DNA from: Myrmaecium sp. VS I D KN 1 | Taxonomy: Eukaryota; Ascomycota; Dothideomycetes; Valsariales; Valsariaceae | Assembly: GCA_019775845.1 (NCBI GenBank) | Contig: JADQAV010000007.1 | Location: 682,390 to 746,389 of the forward strand | Length of the DNA stretch: 64,000 nt | Direction: 5' to 3' | Part shown: positions 43,713-54,172 of the stretch, in pieces | Layout: each line of letters starts with the position of its first letter | How positions within the stretch are numbered: the first letter of the stretch is position 1 | Made by a program: the position numbers and the translations under genes | The notes under the pieces: generated by a model | Databases searched by the model: none | Told to the model about the DNA's origin: nothing | What the model saw: only the letters and a program-made list of their open reading frames with translations

Positions 43713-46097
43713 TCACGCCGAATCCAACGCAAAACACCGCTCCACACTCACATCGCTCCGATTGCCCCACCACACCGGCATCGTGACCACCTTGCCACTA
43801 CTAAACGCCACAAAAATCAACAGCATATTAATATTAAACGCCGCATCCGCCGCCGCCGCCACCAAAAAATTATACCGCCGCCAAACGTCAAACCGCCTGC
43901 GGTAAAAGTAATACATGCAGACCCACGCGACGAGGAAGCGGCTCGTGTACCCCGTGCTCAGGTTGCCGTAGAACTGCGACATGCCCGCGGCGAAGATGGT
44001 CACGTTCCAGAGGTGAAAGTGGAGACGGCTGCGGGGGAAGGCGCGGTGGAGGGCGTAGATGACGCAGGGGGCGGCGGCGCCGAAGAGGAAGCCGTAGAGG
44101 ATGGGGTGGTAGGGGCCGGCGAAGAGGCGCTGGGGTCCCAGCAGCACGTACTGCACGGCCATGGTGTTGTAGGAGACGAGCTGCTGGCCTGTCCATTGGC
44201 CGAGCGGGTCGGCGACGAGGCCGAGGAGGTAGTCGCGCTTGGACCGGATCACCCAGCGGATGATGCCGTAGTTGATGGGGATGCCGATGAGCTCGCCGAA
44301 GAGCTGGGAGAAGAAGACGGCGCGGGGCGGGAGGTGCATGTAGTGGCCGATCTTCTGGTCTTGGAGCATGTACTGCGCCCGGTACCAGACGTCGCCGGCG
44401 ATGCTGCCGTACGTCGACGCGCCCGCCGGGTGCTTGTGCCCGGCCACCGCGTTGATCATGTAGCCGTACATCAGCTCGTTGAAGGAGCCGATGGCGACTT
44501 GGAAGTTGGAGAGCGCGTACAGGTAGCCCATCGGGATGATGCAGGCCGCCCCCGTCAGCAGCGCGATGATGTATGTCCAGATGGGGATGAAGAAGAGGCC
44601 CTTGGCCAGGATGATGAGGATGGTGAGGAAGGAGGCCACGAACAGGACGACGTACCACCAGACCGGGACCTCGGGGTAGGCCCGCATGAGCACGTTCAGT
44701 CGGTCGGTGTACTGCCGCGAGATGCTTTCGCCGCCATTGGTGGTGAAGCGTTTGTATATTTTATGGGCGGTCGCTCGGATCTTACCGTGGCCAAACAGTG
44801 CGATCCAGGTGAAGGCGGAGATGTACGAGGCGTAGTCGAAGAAGAGACCCCATGCCAGCTGCGTGCCCATGTAGGCCGGGCCGTATTCCTTCAGCGCCGT
44901 CTCGTTCAGGCGAAGATCCGGCGTCATGAGCGCGGTGACGGGGTATTCGGTGCCGTTGGCGAGGAAGAGGTCGTTGGACATCAAGCCGTACTTGAACGTG
45001 CCCAAGCTGCCCCACTTGGCCGCGGGGATCAGGATCCAAGAGTTGAAGACGTATGCGGCGAAGAGCACGGCACTGGTCCAGAATGGCATGATCATGGGGT
45101 TCCCCAGGTTCTCCGAGATGGTGGACCAGTCGAGAGAGAGGTTAAGCACGCCCATGCCGCCGATGCCGGCACCGACGAAGTTGGCCACCGCGTTGTGAGG
45201 AGCCACCCAGCAGAGGAAGGAGAGCGAGCTGACGAAGGGAAAGACGTATTCCGGAAGAAATTGCCACAGCGTAACGCCCACGAGGATGATGAAGAAGACA
45301 CGCTTCTGTTTACGAGCAGTCCGCGAGTTGTCCGCGCTCTTCCTCAGGGTCTCGAACAGCGACGTCTGCATCAGGGCTTGCGGCCAGAGGAAGTCGGGGT
45401 CATAAAGTATGAACTGGCGAGCCATCGCAGCCAGAGAGTAGCCCAAGAAGACGATGGCGAACATGAAGAAGATGCACGCGGCCGGGTGAATCGGATCGTT
45501 GTAGTACAGCTCGGCCAGGGCGATTGGCGTCCAGGCTGCGTTCGAGGTGGCGCCGCTGGACGCAGAGATGGTGACCATGACGTGCTCCTTCACGCTCCAG
45601 GGCCCGGGGTTGAGGCTGAATATCCAGCGTGTGAACGGCACCCGGATCTCCCACGCGGGCAGGACGGCGGCGAGCCACTTGCCCAGATAGTGTGTCATCA
45701 CTTGCACGAAGAGGACCGAGTATGGCGAGGAGGTTGTGCGGAACTGGCCCATTTGGTACAGGAAGGCCCCTGGGGCTATGAGGACGATAGAGAGGAGGAA
45801 GTAGCGGAAGGTGATGACGGGCATGTTGGGATCGTCCTCGAGACTGACCGTCTTCCTCACCTGCAGCGGGAGTTCGGCAACGTCGGGGTCGAGATCCTCC
45901 TCCCTGGTGGCATCGTCCGAGTCGGAGGAGTGAATGCCCACCTCGGGGTCGGTTTTACTCTTTGTCCCAAAGGCATCGCGCTGCGCCGGTTTCTCAGCAG
46001 ATACGGGGCCGTCGACCTCCACGTTCGTCGGTTGTGAATCCGCAACGCTTTCCGATCCGGCAGGCTTGCGGGCATAGCGGTTGAACAATGAAGCCAT
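43713..46097 (-). CDS. Oligopeptide transporter, OPT family, 794 aa
   Basis: A single long exon. The start chosen is the ATG at 46097 (MASLFNRYARKP); an in-frame ATG at 46160 would add 21 residues with no family resemblance. A soluble acidic N-terminus of about 90 residues is followed by some 14-16 hydrophobic segments. The OPT signature SLNPGPWSVKEHV is at about 161-173, near the usual NPGPF-KEH motif. A HLPPRAVFF stretch stands where K(I/L)PPR is found in the family. VSSLSFLCWVAPHN, GWTS-like TSAVLF and GHGKIR motifs also fit. Family members import small peptides, glutathione or metal-chelate peptides into the cell by proton symport across the plasma membrane. The C-terminus is polar and ends VERCFALDSA. 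Substrate cannot be told from sequence. Confidence 0.9.
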   Translation of the reverse strand: MASLFNRYARKPAGSESVADSQPTNVEVDGPVSAEKPAQRDAFGTKSKTDPEVGIHSSDSDDATREEDLDPDVAELPLQVRKTVSLEDDPNMPVITFRYFLLSIVLIAPGAFLYQMGQFRTTSSPYSVLFVQVMTHYLGKWLAAVLPAWEIRVPFTRWIFSLNPGPWSVKEHVMVTISASSGATSNAAWTPIALAELYYNDPIHPAACIFFMFAIVFLGYSLAAMARQFILYDPDFLWPQALMQTSLFETLRKSADNSRTARKQKRVFFIILVGVTLWQFLPEYVFPFVSSLSFLCWVAPHNAVANFVGAGIGGMGVLNLSLDWSTISENLGNPMIMPFWTSAVLFAAYVFNSWILIPAAKWGSLGTFKYGLMSNDLFLANGTEYPVTALMTPDLRLNETALKEYGPAYMGTQLAWGLFFDYASYISAFTWIALFGHGKIRATAHKIYKRFTTNGGESISRQYTDRLNVLMRAYPEVPVWWYVVLFVASFLTILIILAKGLFFIPIWTYIIALLTGAACIIPMGYLYALSNFQVAIGSFNELMYGYMINAVAGHKHPAGASTYGSIAGDVWYRAQYMLQDQKIGHYMHLPPRAVFFSQLFGELIGIPINYGIIRWVIRSKRDYLLGLVADPLGQWTGQQLVSYNTMAVQYVLLGPQRLFAGPYHPILYGFLFGAAAPCVIYALHRAFPRSRLHFHLWNVTIFAAGMSQFYGNLSTGYTSRFLVAWVCMYYFYRRRFDVWRRYNFLVAAAADAAFNINMLLIFVAFSSGKVVTMPVWWGNRSDVSVERCFALDSA

Positions 46098-48029
46098 CGT
46101 GCGGGGAAGACGGGTGATCCGATGGGGGGCCAAGGCGGTTAGGGGTGAAGATAAAGGCAAAGAGGACAGGCGGTCGTACAGACCATATCAGTGTAGAGCG
46201 TTAAACCAATCTTCCTACACCAAGGAGCAGAGGAGAAAGAGGCGGTCATCCGCGCTCTTATGAGCTCTTTGAATCCATCCCACCACACCCGCACCCCCGC
46301 CACAACGTCGTATCGTAACAGTGCAAGAAGTTGCATCGATCCTCCTTCTCCTCATCCTTTTCTTCTTTTTCACCTTGCCACTTGGTGTGAGGGGATGCCG
46401 CAAGATAAAGCGGCGATCGCGCAATCGGATGTGCTATTCCCCCTCCGTCCTGACGGCCGCGGCCGTGCCCCTCCCCTAACGACCTTCCGCATCCCGCATA
46501 GGCCCGTTCGCTTCCCCGAGCCCGCGATTCCCACCGCGCCAGGGATTTATCGTGGCTGCATGGTGGTGGTGGTGGTGATGATGTGGGGGATGGAAGCTTG
46601 TTCCGACAATCCACCCTGATTTCGTAGAACGAGCACCTTGCATTGTGGCCGGTGTGGAGGAGAGGTGAAGCGTGCAAGGGGTGCTGTGGCAACTGCTCCC
46701 GCTAGTCTTTCCTTTGACAGAGTCTTGCACTGAAGTACCAATGTACATATCGAGCCATGCTATCAGACCGTTTCCCGCCGCTTTTTATGATCCATGGAGT
46801 TCGGTAGTTCGGTAGATCGGCTCGGTCGGTTCACAAGCGAGTCTCCCCGACACTGCTCGGAGGAAGGATCCACGCACGAAGGAATTCTGGAACATAGGAG
46901 TTCTGGCACATATGTACACATGGATTCAATGCGCAAATACCCAGACATCTTGCGCCATCGGATAGGTAGCATTATCTGAGGAGTCAGGGGTACGAGGTGA
47001 TGGGTGGCAGTGTATCCTCTTGCTACTACAGACAGTTATATTCGCAAGTATAGTCCTGGGCCATGAGTTCGAACAGTCGTAGGTACAGTAGTATACTTGC
47101 TCAAAAACGCGCCTACACAATGAGCTTTTGGAATACCGAATAAACGCAGGTCTCATACGTTACACCCGTAATCCTCGCTCCCGACGCTTCCAACAACCAA
47201 ACATACCGCGACCATTGCTTACCTAGCATGATATACCGGCTGTTTATTCATTTCAGCCAGCGCAATCCTTTTATAATCAGAATCAGAAGAAGAAGATATC
47301 TATGAAACCGCCAGATAAAGTAGTTTAGACAGACATCCTCCAAATGAAAAATATATCTAACTGCATCTCTATATAACCTCGCGTTCGTCTGCATTAGTAC
47401 TACGACATCTCCGCTTAGTCTTCGCAGAACTATCTGAGAGTGTAATCCCGCTAAGTGTACGAAGCAGGCTGCAGCCTGGTATCAGATACAGGTTTATATT
47501 CTATGGATCACTCCACGACATACGTATACTACACGCGCAGGGGTTAGACCTCCACTTATAAGTATTATGGAAAGTAACTCTAATTACTATCTTTCTTATT
47601 CTTTCCCTTCTAATCTCTTATAGTAATGAAAAAACGAACCTCTACCTGGAAAAGCAGTATGCTAACCTCGACACGCTAGAATACGATATTATTATATATC
47701 TTTCTGGGGTAAGAAGAAAGACTAATCGATTAAGAGTGGGAACGCGGAACAGCTGCTCTGAAGAGAAAAGAAGGAAAGAACTAAGAATGACGAGGAAGGC
47801 CACGAGGGCGGAAGCATAAGAATAAAGAGCCTGTACTCGACTTTAGCGAAGAAAATATAGCTATAAAAAACAGCGGAAAGCTATAATCACGCTCTTTCCT
47901 TATGGTAAAACCTTCTTAAGCTGCCAGATAGATATATATAAACGCATCAGGCACCGCTTGATGCTGCAGCAGCATATCAGATTTCCCAAACAGCCAGTTG
48001 ACATCTCGTAACACTCCCAAACCACCCCA
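46098..48029. other. OPT promoter side and A/T-rich block
   Basis: 46,098-47,000 is upstream sequence of the OPT gene with CT-rich and (GGT)n stretches (46,559-46,577). 47,100-47,980 is markedly A/T- and TpA-rich compared with its surroundings and has no intact frame. It may be eroded repeat DNA, but no element family could be named. Confidence 0.4.
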
Positions 48030-49616
48030 TCACATCCCAGAAGTCTCTGCATCCTCACCCTCAGCCTCATCTCCCTCCCCCTCCCCTTCACCCTTCCCAT
48101 CCTCATCTCCATCCTCATCTCCATCCCCCTCCCCATCCCCACCACGCGCCGGCACATCAGCAAAACACCTCACCCCCTCCCCCACCGCCCTCCTCCCCGC
48201 CCTCACCCCCTCCAAAACACTCACCGCCATCCCCAGCCGGCGCCTCCCTTCTTCCTCCTCCTCCTGCTCCTCCACCACCATCCTCCTCTCCCGACCCCGC
48301 TGACCAGCACCAGCCCCAGCCCCAGCCCCAGTACCCCTACCACCCCAAACAAACCCCCTCCCCACGCGCGCTTGCTGCGCCTCCGCGCCGCCGTGCAAAG
48401 GGGGGTGGCCGCCGTGGGCGTACGTCTCCGCGAGCCAGGCGTCGAGTTCTTCGTTCGTTGTGAGGCCGGCGAGTTTGGCGAGTTGGGTTGTGGGGGTGGT
48501 TGTGGGGTGAGGGCGTAGGTGAGCGGAGGTCCAGTGGGGGAGGTGGGAGGCGCTGTGTTTGTTGCTCTTTGTTGTTGGTGGTGGCTGTTTGGTGATTTTC
48601 ATGGTTGATGCCCCCGGGGCGGATCGATGGTGCTTTAGGGGGTTGTGGGGTTTCTTTGGGGTGGGCTTCTTCAGGTTGGTCTTTTCTGTGGGGGAGGTGG
48701 ATGTGATGTTCGACGCATACGTGGATGCTGTTTGGCCGGTTGGTGAAGCTGCGGAAGGCTGAGGAGGTTCTAAAGCTCGAGGAGCTTGAAGACACGCGTT
48801 GAAAGCAGAAGGCGCGTGGGAGGAAGCGGTATTGTCGCGAGTGCGCTTGCTGCTCGAACCTCCAGCGTTCCTCAGCGATGGAGTAGACTTGGCCCGCCTT
48901 GCATACGGCGTGAAGCGACCAGAAGCATCACGCTGCGAACGGTTGACCAGGTCGGTGCGACGGGTGCTCCTCCTCCGCAGACTGCCTTCGGTAACGACTT
49001 CATCAGGGTCATCCTCCAGCTCGGCAAGGTCCAGTGGTAGGTCCGCATTTTCGGTCATGCGCGGCCTAAAGCGACCTGAGAATGTGGGCTTGGGTTGGTA
49101 GGCCTCGTGGTCTTCTTCGAATGGGGCTCTTGGTCTGATGGGCGACATGGCTGCTGAGCCTGATGTCGACGGGCGTTCGTAGCCATGGAGTAGGATATGC
49201 ATGCGCAAGGCATGCCCCTCAAGAGCAGTGACAGGAGACCGGTTTGTGTGACTGGCCTCTGCTTCATCGTCCTCTTTCTTGATGTGATCGTCCCCAGCGG
49301 GCGCAGTCGCCGAATATCCGTGCCCAACGTTGGAAAGAGGGTTGGGTTGCGGCGGAAGAGGACCGAAGGGGTTGACGGCATTCGAAAAAAGACCAGAAGC
49401 CCGACCAGCCGGAGCGTGATCGGTTCCTCCTCTTTGCTCGATGCAGTCAGCGCAGGCTTGCCAGGTGCAATCGGTGCACCTCTTCATAGGGAGTTCATCC
49501 GGTCGGCGAGCGAACTTCTTGTTCGTCTTTCGATCGCAGATGATGCATGTCGCTGATCCAATGTCGACGTCTTCGAACTTGGTATGTCCAGCTGCTGGTG
49601 GATTATGGTGCGACAT
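48030..49616 (-). CDS. Hypothetical protein with N-terminal Cys-rich (zinc-binding-like) motif and acidic tail, 528 aa
   Basis: One exon starting MSHHNPPAAGHTKFEDVDIG. Six cysteines at 24, 27, 47, 50, 55 and 58 (CIIC, CTDC, QACADC) form a compact putative two-zinc module. The rest is low-complexity: a basic Ser/Arg region with RRRSTRRTDLVNRSQRDASG, a Lys/Pro-rich segment, and a short ordered stretch LAGLTTNEELDAWLAETYA. A Gly/Ala/Arg tract follows, then a tail of GDGDEDGDEDG repeats made by a DNA minisatellite. There is no signal peptide. Nuclear or chromatin-related function is a guess from composition only; the family is not recognised. Confidence 0.7.
   Translation of the reverse strand: MSHHNPPAAGHTKFEDVDIGSATCIICDRKTNKKFARRPDELPMKRCTDCTWQACADCIEQRGGTDHAPAGRASGLFSNAVNPFGPLPPQPNPLSNVGHGYSATAPAGDDHIKKEDDEAEASHTNRSPVTALEGHALRMHILLHGYERPSTSGSAAMSPIRPRAPFEEDHEAYQPKPTFSGRFRPRMTENADLPLDLAELEDDPDEVVTEGSLRRRSTRRTDLVNRSQRDASGRFTPYARRAKSTPSLRNAGGSSSKRTRDNTASSHAPSAFNACLQAPRALEPPQPSAASPTGQTASTYASNITSTSPTEKTNLKKPTPKKPHNPLKHHRSAPGASTMKITKQPPPTTKSNKHSASHLPHWTSAHLRPHPTTTPTTQLAKLAGLTTNEELDAWLAETYAHGGHPPLHGGAEAQQARVGRGFVWGGRGTGAGAGAGAGQRGRERRMVVEEQEEEEEGRRRLGMAVSVLEGVRAGRRAVGEGVRCFADVPARGGDGEGDGDEDGDEDGKGEGEGEGDEAEGEDAETSGM
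48075..48150 (-). repeat. Minisatellite coding for the acidic Gly/Asp/Glu tail
   Basis: On the plus strand, short CCATCC and CCTCATCTCCAT units repeat irregularly; on the coding strand they give GEGDGDEDGDEDGKGEGEGE. Length polymorphism between strains is likely. Confidence 0.75.
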
Positions 49617-50823
49617 GGTTGTGTTGTGATCGGGTTCGCAGAGGTAGACTGCGTTTTCTTATATATAAAAGTCGAAAGATGGTATTGGAGTGGATGCTTG
49701 AACTCCAAGTCGACTTTTCTGGTATGTGTGTATTGTTGAAGAGAAAGATTGGGGAGAGAACTTTCCCCCTTATATATAGACTGTGAAATATCGTGTTGAC
49801 TGGTAGCTGGTGAGGTGAAGTGACTTCCTGTGACAGCTTCCACTGACCCAGTCTAACTTCAGTCACAACAACAACCTCTTGCGAATTAGCCTAAACACAA
49901 TATCTATTGAAGGATCCGTGTAATGACTTACAGTACAGATAATATTCAGGCAGATGTTTCTATAACAGGGTGAATACTTGGAGACGTGAGTTAAACGCCT
50001 TTCTGGTTCCACAAGGTATATAAGGGGAGGCTGGATGTGAGATTTGCCTTGTGATAATTGTTCTATATATAGATTCCGAGAAGGAAACCTGAGGATGCTA
50101 CTGAGCTCAGTAGCGACGGCAGTCCTAGGGCTTCGGGACGAGTGAAAGATGAGGATTGAGATATAAGGAAGTCGAAGTAACGATTGCAACGAAAGGCATG
50201 AAGCAAAGAAGCAAAGGTAAGACTATAAGTAGGCAGTGAACAAGTCAGGAGACAATGAAGTACACCGCTATGGTTGGACACGTCCGTTTCTTTGTTTTCC
50301 AAAGGGGAAGCGGGAGCCTGATGCTTGCACCGCACGTAACTAATGACGAGAGCTCAGAGATACTACGCGGTAACGATCTATATAGTACAGCACACCCGCC
50401 AGGTCCAAGTGGGTAAACGGCAGTCTGATTTCACACAGCAAACAGCAAGTTGCGCCAGCGCATCGTGAAGTCAGATCCAGGCTGAAGAGGAGTCTAGTGC
50501 ATCGGCAGGTGAAAAGGCGGGGAAGGGATCCGTCGATGCCAACGAACACGTGGAGTCTAGTCAGATGCCACCAGTGCCTTGTACCCGGAAATGTCAGGAC
50601 CCGGCTTATCTGCATGTTCACAAGCACAACAGGGCTCGCGAGCAGGGCTGGGATGTAACAGGATGAGTTTCGAGGGGAAAAGTTGAACGCAAGATTAGCG
50701 AGGAGATCCTAGAAGACATCGGCCGCATCCCAGCTATCCTTCCATATCCGATAGGGGCAACTCCACCGGATCCACGAAAGAGCACCGAACAGCGGTTCCT
50801 TGAGCGAGTTCCTTTCCCGGCTA
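49617..50823. other. Intergenic, promoter side of the hypothetical Cys-motif gene
   Basis: TATATA-type sequences occur at 49,661-49,667 and 49,772-49,777. Either could serve the minus-strand gene beginning at 49,616. No gene is seen between here and the BYS1-like gene. Confidence 0.35.
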
Positions 50824-51385
50824 TCAGCACAACGTAAAAATCACCATGTTCCCGCCAGCACGGCACTCGGCGAGCTTCGGCCATTCGCACGAAGGGCCAT
50901 GTTGGCCCGGGCGGCAGGTGATGACGGGGCATTGCCCGGCCTGTCCGAGTACGCCAACGGTAAGACGGCGGTTGTAGGCAACAAACGGATTGCCATCGAG
51001 GGCGCTGAGGTTGCACCAGACCCGGCCGCCGCGGAAGGCGAACTCGATCTGATAGGGGTCCGCGACGTCATGGTTGTCGCTGACCTTGATGGTGATGCCC
51101 GTTTGCTCGCTGACCGCCTCCCGCGCGGACACGTAGATGGAGAGCGGCGCGATGAAGGTCGTCGGGCTTTCGCCGCCGGGTCCCCACGCCGTTTTGCCGT
51201 AGATGCCGAAGGGACAGGCGTTCACTACGACTCCGCGAGTTGCCCTGACGGGGATGGAGAACATTCCGAGCGTTTGGAGTATCGTGACTATGCCGCGTTA
51301 GGAGACGGTTTCGGTAGCTAGGAACAGCGAAAGCTCGCTTACTGCATCGTATTCTTGACAACCACTTATCGGCAAACAGACGCAT
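50824..51385 (-). CDS. BYS1-like secreted protein (thaumatin-like fold), 168 aa, one intron
   Basis: Exons 51385-51343 and 51287-50824. The 55-bp intron has donor GTAAGC, branch CTAAC and acceptor TAG, and splits the signal peptide. Joined, the start is MRLFADKWLSRIRCITIL followed by QTLGMFSIPVRA, a basic then hydrophobic leader. The mature part has VVVNACPFGIYGKTAWGPGG, ISIK-like TGITIKVSDNHD, VWCNLSALDGNPF, CPVITCRPG and a C-terminal MVIFTLC, the order and cysteine spacing of the Blastomyces yeast-phase-specific (BYS1) family. Members are small secreted proteins of unclear function, in some species tied to growth form. If translation started at the internal ATG in exon 2 (position 51264), 146 aa without a leader would result; the spliced form is better. 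Confidence 0.75.
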
Positions 51386-52384
51386 GGCAGTTGCGATTGC
51401 ACGTGATGACAGCAGAGTACGTTGGCTTCCAGTACCTAAGGAGGAGTTCAAACTAAGGTATAAACGGCTTGCCACATTCAGAGAAGACGCAGAAGAAAAA
51501 GAGGACGATGGATCCGGGAAAGGAGATAGCGAGCACCTACTACAATCGAATTGACCTCCAGACATTTCGGAAGGCGCAGCTGCCATCTCCTGCCATGATA
51601 GCCGACATCCTCTCACCGTAGCTACCTGCATAAGTACTACTCCTACAGTATCATCTCATGTACTTCGACCGAGATAGAGGAGGTATATTAGTACCACAGA
51701 GACCAACGCATAAAATTCAACGACAACTCCTGATCACAGACGACGAGCCGATGAGATGCTATACCAACACGCATAAACCGAAAGACAAAGCATTAACGAA
51801 AAGGCAAATCAAACTCGAGCTGGAAGAGACGACGCTTCCCATGGGGCGGCGGGGGCTTGAGGGCCTTGATTCGAGTTCACAATGGACACCGTTGCTGCAT
51901 CACTGTCACGAAGACTATGCCTGACGCCAGCACCTCCGCAGGCCGCCCCGGAATTCAACCACTACGGAGAAAGGCTGTCGCATCCGTACCTCATAGCGGA
52001 CTCGGGAAATTCACTGAAAGATGATGTTAGATCGGAGTCGGGATGGGAAAACTCCGCCCGTCTCGTCTCCCCGCCCCGCCCCTTAGCCACGGCCCGGGCA
52101 TCCCTGTGGCGGCGGGGCGGACGGGACTGGAGAAACGGAGCCGGACCGTGTGCCAATCCCGTTCCTTGCCTTAGGTCGTGGGGAATGGCGCAGCGACGAC
52201 GACGACGACGGCACGCAAGTTGCAGCAATTCCATCTTGATTTAAAAGGGGTTTGAGATCCCATCTTCTCGCCCTCACGCATATTTAGATATCATCGGACT
52301 GTCTCACGACGTTGATCCTCGCCCGCGTTACCTACCCGTTCCCCCGCTGCCGTACAACCCCGCGGCCACCGCTGACATCAAGGC
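51386..52384. other. Divergent intergenic region between BYS1-like and P450 genes
   Basis: About 1 kb. There is a (CGA)n run at 52,194-52,210 and CG-rich sequence at 52,070-52,150. It probably includes promoters of both neighbours. No separate gene is supported. Confidence 0.4.
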
Positions 52385-54172
52385 ATGGGTGCCCCCACCG
52401 GCGTAATCGCGGTCACCGCATTGGCCGTATCCTTTCTGCTGACCAGGAACGCATCCGCGGACTCTTTCCGACGCTCATATCTTGTCACCTATATTGTTTC
52501 GTTTATTGGCATCTGGATCGCGAATCTCATATGGCGCGTCATCATCTACCCGCGATATTTCAGCCCGATCCGCCATCTGCCCGCGCCCAAGGTTCGTCTC
52601 CTCCACCCCGCAACAACACACCATGCGATCAGTATTACACGTAGTTTCGAGCTCGGGACTTGACGACTGATCAACAATCCAGGGCGGCTCCCTCTTAACG
52701 GGCCACATGCGCCAGATCCTCACGGCTGAGCCCGGGGAACTCTGGACGAAGTGGGTGGACGAGATCCCCAACGATGGGCTGATCCGTTATCAGTTCGGCT
52801 TCGACTGGCGGGTCATGCCGACCACGCCCAAGGCGCTGGCCGACGTGCTCGTGCATAAGAACTACGAGTTCGTCAAGCCGGCGCGGTTCGCCAAGGGGTT
52901 TGGCAGGCTTTTGGGGTTCGGCATCCTCTTCGCTGAGGGGGATGAACATAAGGTGAGCAGTATTACATCTTCTAGCACCTACCTCTCAGTCCTCATGAGT
53001 GTCTTACTCAATCATGACAGCATCAACGAAAGCTCCTCGGACCCGCGTTCGCATTTCGCCACATCAAAGAGCTCTATCCCCTCTTCTGGAAGAAGGCGGT
53101 CGAGTCCGCCGAAGCCATGTCGGCCGAGATCAAGGAGCGGTCCTCCGCCGACGAGAAAGCATCCGCCGTGGTAAACGTGCGCGACTGGGCCAGCCGCACG
53201 GCGCTGGACATCATCGGCCTGGCCGCCTTGGGCCGAGACTTCGACGCCATCCAAGACCCGCAGAACGAGCTGAACCAGCGATACGCCTCCATCTTCACGC
53301 CGACGCGCGCGCAACGCTTCTTCTTCATCCTCAGCATGTTCATCCCGCAGCCGCTCCTGCACGCCCTACCCCTCAAACGCAACGCGCAGTACCGGCGCGC
53401 GATCGCGCTCGTCCGGCAGGTGTGCAGCGCGAGCGTGCGGGAGAAGCGGGCGCGGCTGGCGCAGGGCGACCGCCGGCAGAAGGACATTATCTCCGTCGCG
53501 GTGGAGTCGGGCGGCTTCGACGACGACGAGCAGCTCGTCAACCAGATGATGACCTTCCTGGCCGCCGGACACGAGACCACGGCCGCGAGCATGCAGTTCG
53601 CCATGTACCACCTCGCCGCCAACCCGGACGTGCAGCACCGGCTGCGGGCGGAGATCCGCGCCGCCATCCCCGCGCTCGCCACGCCCACCACCATCACCGC
53701 CGCCGACATCGACCGACTCCCTTACCTGAACGCCGTCACGAACGAGGTGCTCCGGGTCTCCCCGCCCGTGCCGGCCACGGCCCGCGTGCCCACGCACGAC
53801 GGCAGCACAGTCGCCGGCCTGCCCGTGCCGCGCGGCACGCAGATCTGGATCGCGCCCTGGGCCATCAACCGCAGCCGGAAGGTTTGGGGCGCGGACGCGA
53901 CGGCCTTCCGACCGGAGCGGTGGTTGGCGCCCGGCTGCGCGAACACCGGGGGTGCGAGCAGCAATTATGATTTCTTGACGTTCTTGCAGGGCCCGCGCAG
54001 CTGCATCGGCAAGGATTTTGCAAAGGCGGAGTTCGCGTGCTTGTTGGCGGCGTGGGTGGGGCGGTTTGAGATCGCGTTGGAGGATCCGGGGTATAGGTTG
54101 ACGATGTCGGTGGCGGTGACGGCGAAGCCGAAGGATATGGTGGTTCGGTTGAGGGTGCTGGAGGATTGGTGA
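52385..54172 (+). CDS. Cytochrome P450 monooxygenase, 542 aa, three exons
   Basis: Exons 52385-52591, 52683-52952 and 53021-54172; GT/AG introns, all phase 0. An N-terminal membrane anchor (VTYIVSFIGIWIANLIW) leads to a Pro-rich hinge, RHLPAPKGGSLLTGH across splice 1. The I-helix has AAGHETTAAS at about 340-349, the K-helix NEVLRVSPPVP has the ExxR motif, and FRPERW is the PERF region. The heme-binding loop FLQGPRSCIGKDFAKAEF has the axial Cys at about 487. All catalytic landmarks are present. It acts at the ER with a P450 reductase. The C-terminal core resembles fungal P450s with CYP4-like heme loops, but the CYP family cannot be named without a search. The next gene on the same strand is a flavin-dependent reductase. 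Confidence 0.9.

Noticed and set aside
43575-46037. 820-codon plus-strand frame opposite the OPT gene
   Set aside because: It is the antisense shadow of the transporter; the peptide is Glu/Val/His/Gly-rich with no domain.
47041-47090. GAGTTCGAAC motif that looks like a tRNA T-loop
   Set aside because: No cloverleaf can be built around it: acceptor and D-arm pairing are missing.
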